Assembly (NCBI GenBank): GCA_021378535.1
Contig: JAACJV010000005.1
Span: forward strand, 1 to 43,605
Origin: Ureaplasma sp. Hg1
Lineage (GTDB): Bacteria; Bacillota_I; Bacilli_A; Mycoplasmatales; Mycoplasmoidaceae
Reading direction: 5' to 3'
DNA: 43,605 nt
The first letter of the stretch is position 1. The number at the start of each line of letters is the position of its first letter. A model generated the notes under the pieces. That model ran no database searches, was not told the DNA's origin, and worked only from the letters and a program-made list of their open reading frames with translations. A program made the translations under genes and the position numbers. Positions 22,323 through 33,179 of this stretch are shown here, piece by piece.

Positions 22323-22541
22323 ACATTCATATTATGTTCACGAAGTTTATATAATACCCATTTGTTTTTTTATTAGATTAGTGCAAAATATCATAGATTC
22401 AAAACTATCCATTCTAATATGTGTGTAAATAATACAGAAATTATAATTATCTTGGATGTTTTAGAACTATTTATTCACCATTTATATCTACCGTTTCGTA
22501 ATTTTAGTTATGTTGTACTTAAATTTATTTATGGTAGATAT

Positions 22542-22589
22542 ACTATAAAAGACATAAGAATGAATAAACGTTCTTATGTCTTTTATAGT
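22542..22589 (-). terminator. Strong hairpin after the helicase gene
   Basis: A perfect 19-bp stem (22542-22560 with 22571-22589, core ATAAAAGACATAAGAA) and a 10-nt loop, 10 nt past the helicase stop. The T-run after the stem is poor, so it may act as a 3'-end stabiliser as well as a terminator. Confidence 0.65.
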
Positions 22590-22598
22590 TACTCATAA

Positions 22599-25500
22599 TT
22601 AAATATTTAATACATTTTTAATTTGATTTACTATTTCACCTTTTTTTAATTCTCATTCGAATTCTTCGATTCTCATAACACTATAACCTCTACTATTTAG
22701 AAATTTTTGCTTGTCAATATTTTCTAGTGTTTGAACTACACTTTTATACTTACCGCTATAATCTAATGTGAAAAATAAACTAATTTTTTGTTGATTTCTT
22801 ACCCTAATGGCAAATTCCATTATTTGGCTACCTACATCATAATCCAAAAGAATTCTATATTTTTCATCTGGGATAATTTCCAATAATTCTTTATAAAAGG
22901 AACTTTCAAATTTATTACTAAATTGTTTCTTTTTAAGATAGTTTGTTTTTCGGTTCGAATTATCTTCTATATCGTCCACATAATTAATAAAATTACGGAA
23001 TGCTAATAAATTTTCGTTTTCTAAGTTTAATGATATTTGATCAGCATAAATGCTTTTAATAACTATCATATGTTTCCGTGCTCTTGTTATAGCAACATTT
23101 AAACGATTTTTCCCACCGTCAGTTATTAAAGGTCCAAATTGACTTTTAACCCTTTCGCCAATTGCATGTGGCCCATATGAGATAGATAAAATGACTAAAT
23201 CGCCTTCATTACCTTGAACATTTTCCAAATTAGTAATAATCAATTTACCATTTTCTAATTTTTGTAATAATTTATCATTTCCATTAATATTATTATAAAG
23301 TTTGTTTTCAATGTATTCCGCTTGTTTACTTCCAAAAGTAATAACTAATATTTTATCGTATTTATTAAAATTTTTAAGTACTTGGTCAACTACTTCGTTA
23401 GCCTCAACCTCATTTGTATCACTCCAAATGCCATTCACATTAATTGTTTTAATACCATTATCAACTATTCCATTTAAGGTAGCGAATTCTAAATTATTAT
23501 CATAAATGTAACGGTTACTAAAATTAATTAAATCTTGACGCGTTGAGCGATAATGATTCTTTAAGTGAAATTCATTTCAATAACTTGTTTGCGCTTTTTC
23601 CAACAATGAATCAACAATATCTGTATCATTTAATTCGTAATCTTCATCCTCATAATTACTTCTAGCCTCAAAAAAACTTGATGGTTTTAATTGTTTTTCA
23701 TCCCCTGATACAATATTAATTTTACAACGATATACTAAAGGGTACGCTCGTTCAAGGAACATTTGACTAGCTTCGTCATAAATTCCATAGTCAAACATTT
23801 TTGGGTTTAGTGGAAAAGATTCAGCAACTGTTTCAGGCTTTGCAATTCAAACCGGAAATAAGATTCTTAAACCCCATTCATACCGGTTGATAAATTTACT
23901 TGGGGCATGATGGTTTTTAAGATTAGCTAAACGAAAAATATCCTTAATTTCATTTTTTTCAAAATCCTCTAATCGACTTAACCGATTTCTTAAGTAGTGA
24001 AGATATATTTCGTCAATAATATCAATGGTTTTTTCAGCATAACGTTTTTCACTTTCTAAACTACTAGTTATTCTTGAAGTAAATAATTTTTTCATTAATC
24101 CTTTATTACGATTAATAACATCCCTTTCATAACTATCTATTTGATAAAGTTTCTCAAGGTCTCCAGTCACTAAATCAATATCAGCTATAACATTATATGA
24201 CTTACTATCAATAAAGTCTAATTCAACCTTTTCAAGGTCTCTAATATAAGGTTTTAAAAGTCAATTATTAAAGTAAATTAGCACTCCGATTTTATCAATT
24301 TCAATATTTTCATCAACTAATTGTTGAAAATACTTTTTATTTGTCAAAGAAATTTCACTATAAATTCTGATGGCATTAAGTTTTTCATAAAAGGTTACAT
24401 CTTGATCTTTTACTTTAGCTGATGTAAATAAAGGTTTTTCAGTAACAATAACATTTTTAGTTAAATACATATTTAGAATATAATCTTGATGTTTGATATC
24501 AGCACTCGTATGGGCTGCTAAAAAACTCTTATGATGTTTGCGATTGCGATTTAAAAATTTTAAAAATTCTTCATCTAAAATATTACTAAACTCATTTTTA
24601 AAAGCTTCATATTTTTTTGGTGCTTCACTTAGAACATTTAAATTTTTATCTAAACATTCTAATAGTTCGTTATCCCCAATAATATTGTAGCGTTCAAAAA
24701 TTTCCTTAACTTCTTTATATTTTATTTTAGCTTTTGTAATCCCTTTTTTAAATTCATCCGTAATTTTGTAAAGACGATCGTATTTAATTAAAAGATTGTG
24801 TTCGATTTTCAATTCATCAATTTTATCGTATGTTAAATTATAAGTTTCAAGGAATGACTTTAACTTGTTTTTAACTATCATTAAAGCCTCAACATCCTGA
24901 TAATTAGAGTCCTCAATGATATTATTAACAACATCAATAATCGTCGCACTTGGTTGCGCGAAAATATTTTGATTAAATGAACTCTTAATTTTTAAATAAT
25001 CTCTAAAATTATGGTTATGTTTGTCTTTCATATCATAGAGATTAATAATTTCTCCAATGTGCTTTCTCAATTTAAACTGGTTTTCATAATTTGTTTGAAT
25101 ATCGTCATTAGAAGTTATCTCTTCCTTTAATGAAACATCACTTGATTCATCTAATGGATATCAAGAGTTTCCTAAGATTTCACCTAGATGTTTAATTTTG
25201 TCATAAAAAGATTTTGTATTTTTAGTTGTGTCATAGATAGAGATTGAATACTTGTTAAGATGTTGCAATCTTTCCTGCAATACATCTAGTGCAGCTTTTT
25301 TTTCAGATACCATTAAAATTTGCTTTTGATTAATCATTGCATTAATTATAATATTTGCAATCACTTCAGACTTACCTGTTCCAGGTGGGCCGTGAATTAC
25401 CGTGTTTTGGTTTAGAGCTGATCGAACAGCGTATTTTTGATAAATATTTAACGGGTTAGAAATTTCAATTAAGTTTTCACTTAACTCTGCTTCTTCATTG

Positions 25501-26489
25501 CAATAATAATTTTTATCATGCGGTAAAGCTCCTTCAAAAGGTTCCACGCCTTTTTTAATAATTTGTTCTAAATCTAATTTTAAAGCACCACCACGTGGAC
25601 TAAAAATTCCTAAAACACTGCTATTTTCAATGCAAAGTCCACTTTCATCATTGGAATTATTTAAATCAGATTTAGAACTTCTGAAAATTGCACTAAAACC
25701 ACTTTCATAATCTATCTTAGCGTTTGTGTTATCTTCAATCATTTTAACTACTGCTTCTAGATCGTTAGATGCCTGTAAATTAGCAATATTAAAATCACTA
25801 AATTGAAATTCACGTTTTAGTAGAACAAATAGTTTTTCATTAACAGACGGTTCATATTCAATTTTAATTAGACTTAATTGGCCATGTTTTTTAGAAATCT
25901 CGACTGGATATAGAATTAATGGTGATTTAATTTCTAAGTTATTAGGTAATTTCCCTTTTAAAAAATATCTTCCAATGTATAGTGGCCAAATGCCGCAATC
26001 ATTTTCGATGCTACGGGCATTCTTATTTAAATGCTGAAACGTTTTACCTAAATTTTCAACATTATTTAAAATCTTATCAATTACATTTATTTTATTTGAT
26101 TCAAAATCTTTTTGTAATAAGTTCAAATCCGTTTTAGTTATTTTTACCGGTAATTCATTAATAATATTTTCAAAAGCTAGTGCATCCGTTGTTGCTTGCA
26201 AGTTGTTTTTAAGTAATTTTTGATCAATATTAAAAGTTAATTTTAATTCTTTACTACTTCCGTTGAAAAAAAGATCTAAATTATCATCAGTAGTATATTT
26301 AAATAAATCAATGTGATTTTTATTTAATTTTGTTATGACACAATAATCCCTACTATCAGCTTGAATTAAATTAAGTATTTTTTGTTCAATTGCTTTTTTT
26401 GCTGGTTTAATAATATCTGGTTTAGTATCTTCTGATTCTAATTTTTCTTTAATCTCTAATTTTGCTTCTTTATTGCGACGTAATTTCAT
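22599..26489 (-). CDS. Giant SF1 (UPF1-like) ATP-dependent helicase with C-terminal nuclease-like domain
   Basis: 1296 residues in one frame under code 4 (five fragments otherwise). ATG after AAGGAA. Motifs in order: Walker A GPPGTGKSE (367-375), Walker B YDEAS (904-908), motif III SGDEKQLKP (928-936), motif V VQGNEGD (about 1091-1097) and motif VI NVAITRARK (about 1131-1139). Between motifs I and II lies an insertion of more than 400 residues, rich in Lys/Glu helices. The last 100 residues (from FYKELLEII to GYSVMRIEEFEWE) resemble the REase-like MTES_1575 domain seen at the end of such helicases, but its usual D and ExK residues seem lost. Resembles the uncharacterised mycoplasma helicase MG140 (from memory). 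Probably acts on DNA or RNA; the true substrate is unknown. Confidence 0.85.
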
Positions 26490-26584
26490 AATATTCCTTA
26501 ATTTAAAAAATCTAATTTGTTATAATTATATCCTAAAACATGTTTCATTCTATGCTTTATTTAAAAGCAAAATAAAATAAGGTT

Positions 26585-26590
26585 TATAAT
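26585..26590 (+). promoter_or_regulatory. -10 box of the hydrolase gene
   Basis: TATAAT lies 24 nt before the hydrolase ATG and before its GGAGGG ribosome binding site. No convincing -35. Confidence 0.5.
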
Positions 26591-26614
26591 ATTATAAGAT
26601 ATGGAGGGTTTAGC

Positions 26615-27451
26615 ATGAAACATCATAATGTTGATGATGGACGGGAATATATTTGTTGATCTAAAAATAATCCTAAAGCCACCATTTTATATTTGCACGG
26701 ATTTACATCTTCTTATCGTGCTAATAACTTATTTGCTCTAAATAATGTTTTTGATAATTATAATTATTGTGGTTTTAACCTTAGATATCATCGTGATAAC
26801 AAAGAAACTTTTTATATTTATAAAAGATCCTTCAAATTTTATACTAACGAAATAATTGATTTTATTTTAAAATATGACTTTAAAGATGTTATTATTATTG
26901 GTCATTCAATGGGCGCTGGTTTAGCTGCAATGGTAGCTAAAAAATTAAATAAGCGAGTTAGTGGCATAATCCTACTCAATGGTATAAATCCATCCATTTT
27001 TTTAAATTATAAATTATTAAAATATTTTAAATTAAGTTATACTAAAAATATTGATGAATTGGGCTGACTTAATTTTAGTGATTATCAACATGTAATAGAA
27101 ACAAGCCCGTTACGAGATGAAATTATAGCTGAATTCAAACGTGCTTTAGAACGTAAAGTAACTTTTATTAAAATTGGAGCAAAAATTATTGAACCTAAAT
27201 TGTATGTTAAACTAAAGTATATCTTGGATAATTTAAATATTCCTATTTTAGCTATTATGAGCTCAGAAGATGAAGTTTTACCTTATAACTTATCACAGAG
27301 ATATTATCAAGATATTATCAAGCATAATAAAAAATTAACTACTGCAACAATTAAAGGCGCGGGTCATTGCAGTATGATTGAAGACTTTGAAACCTATAAT
27401 AGTTTAGTATGAAATTTCATTAATCATACATTAGAAGACGGGAATAATTAA
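26615..27451 (+). CDS. Alpha/beta hydrolase (serine esterase/lipase-like)
   Basis: 278 residues, ATG after GGAGGG. Oxyanion region YLHGFTSSYRANN (about 25-37), nucleophile elbow GHSMGAG with Ser98, acid MSSEDEVLP with Asp219 and GAGHCSM with His251: a complete triad. Cap helices lie between. UGA Trp codons at about residues 15, 151 and 268. No signal peptide, so cytosolic. Mycoplasma relatives are often annotated as esterase, lipase or proline iminopeptidase; the substrate cannot be read from sequence. The next gene starts 2 nt after the stop. Confidence 0.88.
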
Positions 27452-27453
27452 AT

Positions 27454-27759
27454 ATGGAAGTTAAAAAAGAAGGTTCAGATTACTATTTTAGAATTGATGG
27501 TGAGTGGGTTAAAAACCCTAATCCTAGGTTGGTCTGAATTAGTGACTATAATTTAAAAAAAACATCGCACCATATGCCTTCACGCGGTGAGGGCATGGAT
27601 GTTGTAAACTATCATGATGCTAAATTAACATTTGAATATTTAGAATTGAAACGCCATCAATCACGAAAAATAGTTTCTTATATGAAATCAATAACGCCCA
27701 ATCAAATTTATAAAAAACATAAAAAATATAAAAAGCATAAACTAATAACCTACCATTAA
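27454..27759 (+). CDS. Hypothetical basic protein, 101 residues
   Basis: Starts ATG 2 nt after the hydrolase stop, with no ribosome binding site of its own, so it probably relies on coupled translation. One UGA Trp (LVWISDYN). The N-terminal part is mixed; the end is strongly basic (YKKHKKYKKHKLITYH), which hints at nucleic acid or membrane phosphate binding. Residues 45-60 (HHMPSRGEGMDVVNYHD) are histidine-rich. No family recognised. Confidence 0.65.
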
Positions 27760-27808
27760 ATGTTAACTTAAGTAAAATCAAGTTAGCATCCGATGATAGG
27801 ATATTTTT

Positions 27809-28678
27809 TTATTTAGGTATGAAAACTTTATCCCATTTTTCGTTTTTGAATTTAGGATTATCAATTGCAAGTCCGGCCTTAGTACTATGAATTGAACTAA
27901 ATGTAATATTGTGATGGGGAAGTTGTTCTAAAATTAAATTTTGGATAATTTTAAATTCACTTAATTCACCAGTAAAAACAACATTTTTTTCTGTGTTTTG
28001 CTTAATATCTTCACATAATAATTTAACTTGACTTGCCAAAATATTGTGAAGATCTTCGAATTCTAAGTTTTGCATCATTCATCGCCCAATATCCGATAAT
28101 ATGTAAGGGTATTCGCGATATATTTTATGCATTACACCTTGCAAATGGGAACATTTGTATTTTTTTGCTAATTGCACGCATAGTGGGTGATTAGGTTCAA
28201 AATCATCATAATATGTTGCTATGTCTAAAGTTAAAAAACCTAAGCGATAAAGACTTAAATAATTTCTCCCTATCCGATTGTACCCAGAAAATATTTTTAT
28301 TTTGTTTTTTACGTGTGTAGCTCTAACACTTGAATCATTTAATTCAACTATCAAACCTTCTTCAAAACCAAAGTTAGCAATATGGCTCAAACAAATTGGT
28401 GAAGTAATGATATGCCTTACATTATATAATTTAGCAAGGTGCCCCGACATTGCTGTCCCTCTATTAACAATTGTATTAATACCTTCAATTCCTAGAATAA
28501 TAAAATCTATATCATAATTCTTATATTCATCTAGTGCTTTATCAATATTAATTTGTGCTAAATAATAATCATCTATTAAACTAACTTGTCCAAAAGAAAA
28601 TGTTGAAATGCTTTTATTGTCTTGAAATAATTCAGCTTCGCTACCAGATGTTTTGCCGCTTATACATAATACTGTCAT
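27809..28678 (-). CDS. BadF/BcrA-type or GlcNAc-kinase-like ATPase fold protein, divergent
   Basis: 289 residues; start MTVLCISGK (28678) after GAGGTT, in preference to the GTG/ATG options upstream. One UGA Trp (GRWMMQNLE). The layout is that of actin-fold sugar kinases: an N-terminal strand, DFIILGIEG (about 60-68), the middle GTAMSGHLAKLYN, SGYNRIGRNYLSLYRLG and an end VFTGELSEFKIIQ...HSTKAGLA. The N-terminal phosphate-binding loop DGGxTxT of the family is not recognisable (SGKTSGSEAE sits there), so catalysis is doubtful. Convergent with the small basic gene. Confidence 0.35.
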
Positions 28679-29161
28679 ATTGTAACCTCGCATTTTACCT
28701 CAAAATTATTTAAAATTATAATATAATCTTAAATAATTTTATGTGGTATCTATATACATATTGTATGATAAATAATATTTAATGCAATTTTAGAGCGTAA
28801 GTATGAAAAATATAAATTTTTATTTTTATTATTAAAACATTGGTTGCAAATAGATTTCACCTGATTTAATAGGGCCTTTGTTATAATATGATACTTTATT
28901 ACTATCCAAATAATTTAGTTTTAACTTATGTAAAAAAATATGGGTTAAATTCATTTTCTCTTGATTTAATAGTGCTTTTCTTATTTTTATATTCTTTTTT
29001 TAATAAGTATAAAAATTATTTTAAGCTTCAATAATTTTAACTTATTATTCGTTTTCCACCGATTCGATAGGTGTTTTTTGAATTTTTACCACATTCTTAT
29101 TATTTTATAAGTTACTTTTAGTATAATAAGAATGTAAATCAATTTAGGAGAATATTCAATT
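28679..29161. other. Intergenic region with a terminator and promoters
   Basis: No reading frame visible. It contains TATAAT at 28882-28887, an intrinsic-terminator-like hairpin at 29057-29079 on the plus strand, then TATAAT at 29122-29127 and AGGAG before the next gene. The first promoter and the hairpin could bound a roughly 190-nt transcript. Confidence 0.5.
29057..29079 (+). terminator. Small plus-strand hairpin with T-run
   Basis: CACC (29057-29060) pairs with GGTG (29070-29073), followed by six T. The stem is short (plus two inner A-T pairs after a mismatch), so this is a weak call. No annotated gene ends just upstream. Confidence 0.4.
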
Positions 29162-30934
29162 ATGTCAGAAGAAAAAAACAAAATCGATACAAATGAAAAT
29201 AATGAAAGCAATCATGATGAACCACATAAGAAGGTAAAATATCAAGTTGTTAGTGATAAAGCACTAAATTGAATATTGGATGCTAAGGAAACGGCTTTTG
29301 AAGAATCAAAAAAACCAGACGGAACTATTGATGTCGATAAACTTAGCGAACTTATAACTATGGAAATTTCTAAAATTAATGATACCAATAATATGAAAAA
29401 AGATTATAGTGGTAATGTTATAGCTCGCAAGCTTGAAAAAAAACCAATTTCTGAATCGGGAATTAAAATTAGAGAACAAGTCCTTAGTGTAGAAAATGAA
29501 TTAAATCAGATTAAATCGGGAAATTCTAGTTTTGGACAAAAGAAAAAAATTAAAACTTCCTTTAAGAAAATGGATCTCTTACATAATGTTGACCGTAACA
29601 AAATTCCTCAAAACACCACAATTATTCGCGGAATGGTTGATTGAACAGAAAGGGATTTTTCGCCAGAACTTGTCGCTGAAATAAATGAAAAAATTAGACA
29701 AGTTGAAAGTGAATCAATTGAAAATAAAAATATAATTGATTCTTTGCAACATAAAATAACTGAATTAGAAGAAAATTTAACTTCAAAAAATGATATGGCT
29801 GAAATTGAAAAATTAACTAAAATAATTAGTGATTTAGAAATTCAATTAGCTGAAAGACCACAAAACGGAATAGATAGTTCGGTTGTCGAAAGATTAGAAA
29901 GCAAGATTGCTGATTTAGAAAGCCGATTAGCTGAAAGACCACAAAACGGAATAGATAGTTCGGTTGTTGAAAAATTAGAAAATAAGATTACTGATTTAGA
30001 AAGCCGATTAGCTGAAGAATCACAAAACGAAATAGATAGCTCGGTTCTAGAAAAATTAGAAAGTAAAATTACTGATTTAGAAACTCAATTAGATGAGAGA
30101 CCATTAAATGGAATAGACAGTTCGGTTGTTGAAAAATTGGAAAATAAGATTACTAATTTAGAAGCGCGATTAGCTGAGGAATCACAAAATGACCTAGATA
30201 GCTCAGTTGTTGAAAAATTGGAAAATGAAATCACTGATCTTAAATCTTATAATGAAGATTTAGCCGATAGATTAAACGACCAATCGCCTATCGACAATAT
30301 TAATAACGAAGAATTAGATTACTTAAAAAAACAAGTTGAAGATTTGAAGGCACAATTAAGAAACAAATCAGAAATTAATGAAGATGACGTAAATAGTCTT
30401 AGACAACATGTTAAAGAATTAGAGTTATCTTTATCTGCAGCGACAAACGGAACTAATGTTCATGAAGCAAACGACAAACTAATTGAAGCTAAAAATATTA
30501 TGGAACAAACAAGTTTGGAAAAAGTTGAATTAAATAAAATTTTACAAAAAATTAATGAGCAATCAAAACGATTAAAAACATTGGTTAAAATTAGTTATTT
30601 CATCACAGGATTTTTAGCTGAAATGGGTGACCAAAACCCACTAATTAAAGATCATGATTATCTTCGCTTATGCCAATTATTAGAAAAACATAATCGTTTC
30701 TTCGATCAACAAGAATATATAAGACGAAACCAAAGACAACCAAGAGAATCAAACCGTGTTGCAGTAAATAATGGTACTACTAATTGAAGTAATAACGTTG
30801 ATAGTAGTGAAGTTAATTGAACATATAAAAATACTCATAGATCATACATAAGACCTACACGTCCAATGAATATAAGTGGTGGAAGAATGAAATTTAAACA
30901 TGTTAATTTATACTACAACGAAGCAACTAACTAG
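29162..30934 (+). CDS. Long coiled-coil protein with 27-residue tandem repeats
   Basis: 590 residues; ATG after TTAGGAG. The N-terminus is acidic and polar (MSEEKNKIDTNENNESNHDE), followed by a basic patch (KKKIKTSFKKMDLLHN), then from about residue 185 coiled coil to about 470. Five 27-residue units (about 230-364) have the pattern AERPQNGIDSSVVEKLE, then NKITDLESRL; 27 is one short of four heptads. Units 1 and 2 are nearly identical in DNA, a sign of recent duplication. The C-terminus is basic with WSNNVDSSEVNW and RPTRPMNISGG. No signal peptide or membrane segment, so cytosolic, possibly cytoskeletal. Its TAG is followed at once by the ATG of coaBC, so the genes are co-transcribed. Family unknown. 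Confidence 0.8.
29849..30253 (+). repeat. Five 81-bp tandem repeats in the coiled-coil gene
   Basis: Units start at 29849, 29930, 30011, 30092 and 30173, each 81 bp (27 codons). The first two are almost identical; later ones diverge, the fifth loses the pattern at its end. In-frame copy change would alter rod length by about 4 nm per unit if fully coiled-coil. Confidence 0.85.
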
Positions 30935-32044
30935 ATGAAAAATATTTTAATATTATCTAGTAGTAGTATAGCTTTAAAACGACTTCCTAAATTAGTTAAG
31001 GAATTATCTACTTCATATAATGTTAAAATTATGCTAACCGAACATGCCTTAAAAATGGATATTTTTAAGGATGCTCGTATTATTTCGAATGATTTAATAA
31101 CTAATAATCTTGAACCAATCCACATTCAATTAAGTGATTGAGCGGATCAAATTTTGATATATCCAGCAACATACAACATTATCGGTAAATACTCACACGG
31201 TATTGCTGATGATTTAGTAACGACTATTTTAAGTGTGGCTTCACACAATAAGGTAATTGTGTGCCCTGCAATGAATTCGGTTATGTATCTTAATCCAATC
31301 AATCAAACCAATATTAATTTACTTAAAGAATTAGGCGTAAGATTCCTTGGCCCGATTAATGGTAATCTTTATTGTAAGACAAAAGGAATTGGACATATTA
31401 TTGAACCTAAGGATGTAATAAAGTATCTTTGTTGTAACAAAAAAACAAAATTGTTATTAGCAATGGGTAAGACGAGAGTTTATTTAGATGACGTTCGCTA
31501 TATTGAAGCTAATAGTAGTGGTAAAATGGGTAATGCTTTGATTGAAGCATTAAAGTTCGAATATGATATTACCGTTATTCTAGCTAATGTTACTTTAGAA
31601 AATAGTAACGCACTAAATATTTTACATTGTAGTACTATAGATGAATACGAAACAATGGTGCTGCGAGAAATAGAAAATAATGATATCTTTATTTCAGCAA
31701 TTGCAGTTAGTGATTTTATATTTGAAAAAAATAATGGTAAAATTAAAAAAGATATTAAACATCAGTTTAAATATCATATAGGTAAAGATATTCTAAAAAT
31801 GTTAATCACTAAATATCCAAATAAATTCTATGTGGGGTTTGCTTTAGAAAGTGATAATATTTTAGAAAATGCTAAAATTAAAAAAGATAGAAAACATGTT
31901 GACCTGCTCGTTGCTAATTATCAAAGTGCACTAGCTAATGACTCTACGAATGGATATCTTATTACGAATGACGTAAACATTCCTTTTAGCTGCCAAAAAA
32001 AGGAGTTAGCTAATTTAATAGCAAAACATATTTATGAAAAATAA
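30935..32044 (+). CDS. coaBC: Bifunctional phosphopantothenoylcysteine decarboxylase/synthetase (CoaBC)
   Basis: 369 residues. The CoaC half (about 1-170) keeps the flavin site PATYNIIGKYSHGIADDL, the PAMN motif (about residue 110) and LYCKTKGIGHIIEP with the lid cysteine. The CoaB half keeps VRYIEANSSGKMGNALIEAL, AVSDFIFEKNNGKIKK and GFALESDNILENA. One UGA Trp (QLSDWADQ). Slightly shorter than the usual 400. It converts 4'-phosphopantothenate and cysteine to 4'-phosphopantetheine. Start ATG abuts the TAG of the coiled-coil gene; the end overlaps coaX by 11 nt. Confidence 0.92.
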
Positions 32045-32786
32045 TATTATTCTTGTTATCGACGCAGGTAATTCATTTATTAAAATGGCTTATATTCAGG
32101 GTGATAAAGTACTAAAAAAAATTCAAATTAAAACAAAACTAAACTATCTTGATCGTGAGGTCAAAATTCTTATTAACAGTAAACTAGGTGTTAGTAAAAT
32201 AGATGGTATTGTATTAGGATCTGTAGTGCCTGATTTAAATGATTTACTAATTAGTGTTCTAGAATGAGTTTTTGAAATGAAGGTATTTTTAGTTGATTAT
32301 AAAGTTAAATTACCCATTAAGATTGAAACGAGACATCCTGAAAATGTAGGTGCCGATATTATCGCTTTAAGTTCTTATAGTTATGAAAAAAACAAAAATG
32401 TACTAGCTTTTTCCTTGGGTACAGCGATGGTAGGTATGTTTTTACACGGAAACGTTCTTGTAGGCGTTAGTATAGCTCCTGGTGCAAATTTTGGATTTCA
32501 ACAACTGGTTAATAATGCAAATCAATTAAAAAATTGGAAAAAATCATACCAACCTATTAATTATGGCAAAGATACCGAGGAAGCTATTACAGCGGGATAC
32601 CATCATATAATTGATGGTTATATCAAAAACATCTATAATCACATTAGTGAAACAGAGTCTATTCATAAGATTATTATTTCAGGCGGTGATGGTGAATTGG
32701 TTAATCTCCCGAATGCGGAATTGAATTATGATGCCATTTTACTTGGATATAAAAAAATATATGATTTGAATAAAAATAAAAGCTAA
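32034..32786 (+). CDS. coaX: Type III pantothenate kinase (CoaX)
   Basis: 250 residues, overlapping coaBC by 11 nt. The ATP-binding N-terminus reads VIDAGNSFIKMAYIQ (DxGNTxI pattern). HPENVGADIIAL (about 101-112) matches the PHxxGAD(R) site; AFSLGTAM (about 126-133) matches VDxGTAxT; and VGVSIAPGANFGFQQL matches GGxIxPGxxxxxxxL. The usual Asp before GTA is Ser here (residue 127). One UGA Trp (LEWVFE). Phosphorylates pantothenate, the first step of CoA synthesis; next to coaBC, the steps form a partial pathway (CoaD and CoaE not here). The family is clear; catalytic competence less so. Confidence 0.85.
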
Positions 32787-32802
32787 TCATATCATCTGCA
32801 TT

Positions 32803-32838
32803 AAAAAAAACAACAAATTTGAATTTGTTGTTTTTTTT
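32803..32838. terminator. Bidirectional intrinsic terminator between coaX and trxA
   Basis: An A8 run plus CAACAAATT pairs with AATTTGTTG plus T8 around a very small loop; usable on both strands for the convergent coaX and trxA transcripts. Confidence 0.9.
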
Positions 32839-32852
32839 AATATTATGGTTAA

Positions 32853-33179
32853 TTAAATAACTTTCTTAAATTCATCTTCTAGAATTGTATTAGCCAAAAA
32901 ATTAGAATGTTCAAAAACAATTTTATGGTCTTTGTACAATTGATAAGTTGGAACTAATTGAATTGCATATTTACGGTTTCCATCTTCAGATCATAATGCC
33001 TCTTGATCAACATCTATTTGATAAATATCAATTCGATCACTATACGTTTCCAATAGCGGTTTTAAAATTGGTGCGTTAGCCTTGCAAACACCACACCATG
33101 GTGTATAAAATTTTACAAAAAGAGGTTTAGTGGTTGTCGCTACTAATTCCTCTAATTGTTTAATTGAAATTGTTTTCAT
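32853..33179 (-). CDS. trxA: Thioredoxin
   Basis: 108 residues, family length. KFYTPWCGVCKANAPILKP holds the CxxC site, here CGVC instead of the usual CGPC, which may shift its redox potential. VPTYQLYKDHK carries the cis-proline. One UGA Trp after DVDQEAL. Start is ATG at 33179 (MKTISIKQ) with AAGGA; the upstream GTG/ATG options are inside the FtsK-like gene without a ribosome binding site. It overlaps the FtsK-like gene end by 20 nt. Reduces protein disulfides in the cytoplasm. Confidence 0.93.

Larger units (their letters stand above)
21026..22541. other. Gene-free region of about 1.5 kb with repeats and hairpins
   Basis: I see no coding frame of meaningful length with a ribosome binding site on either strand, even with UGA as Trp. 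It holds a perfect 20-nt palindrome (21335-21354), a 10-bp hairpin (21711-21734), a long 16-bp hairpin (21818-21868) and two copies of a 106-bp sequence. No DnaA-box cluster (TTATCCACA) is visible, so this is not an obvious origin. Confidence 0.6.

Noticed and set aside
21026-22598. Chromosomal origin or CRISPR array
   Set aside because: No DnaA-box cluster, no dnaA/dnaN, only two repeat copies far apart, and no cas genes.
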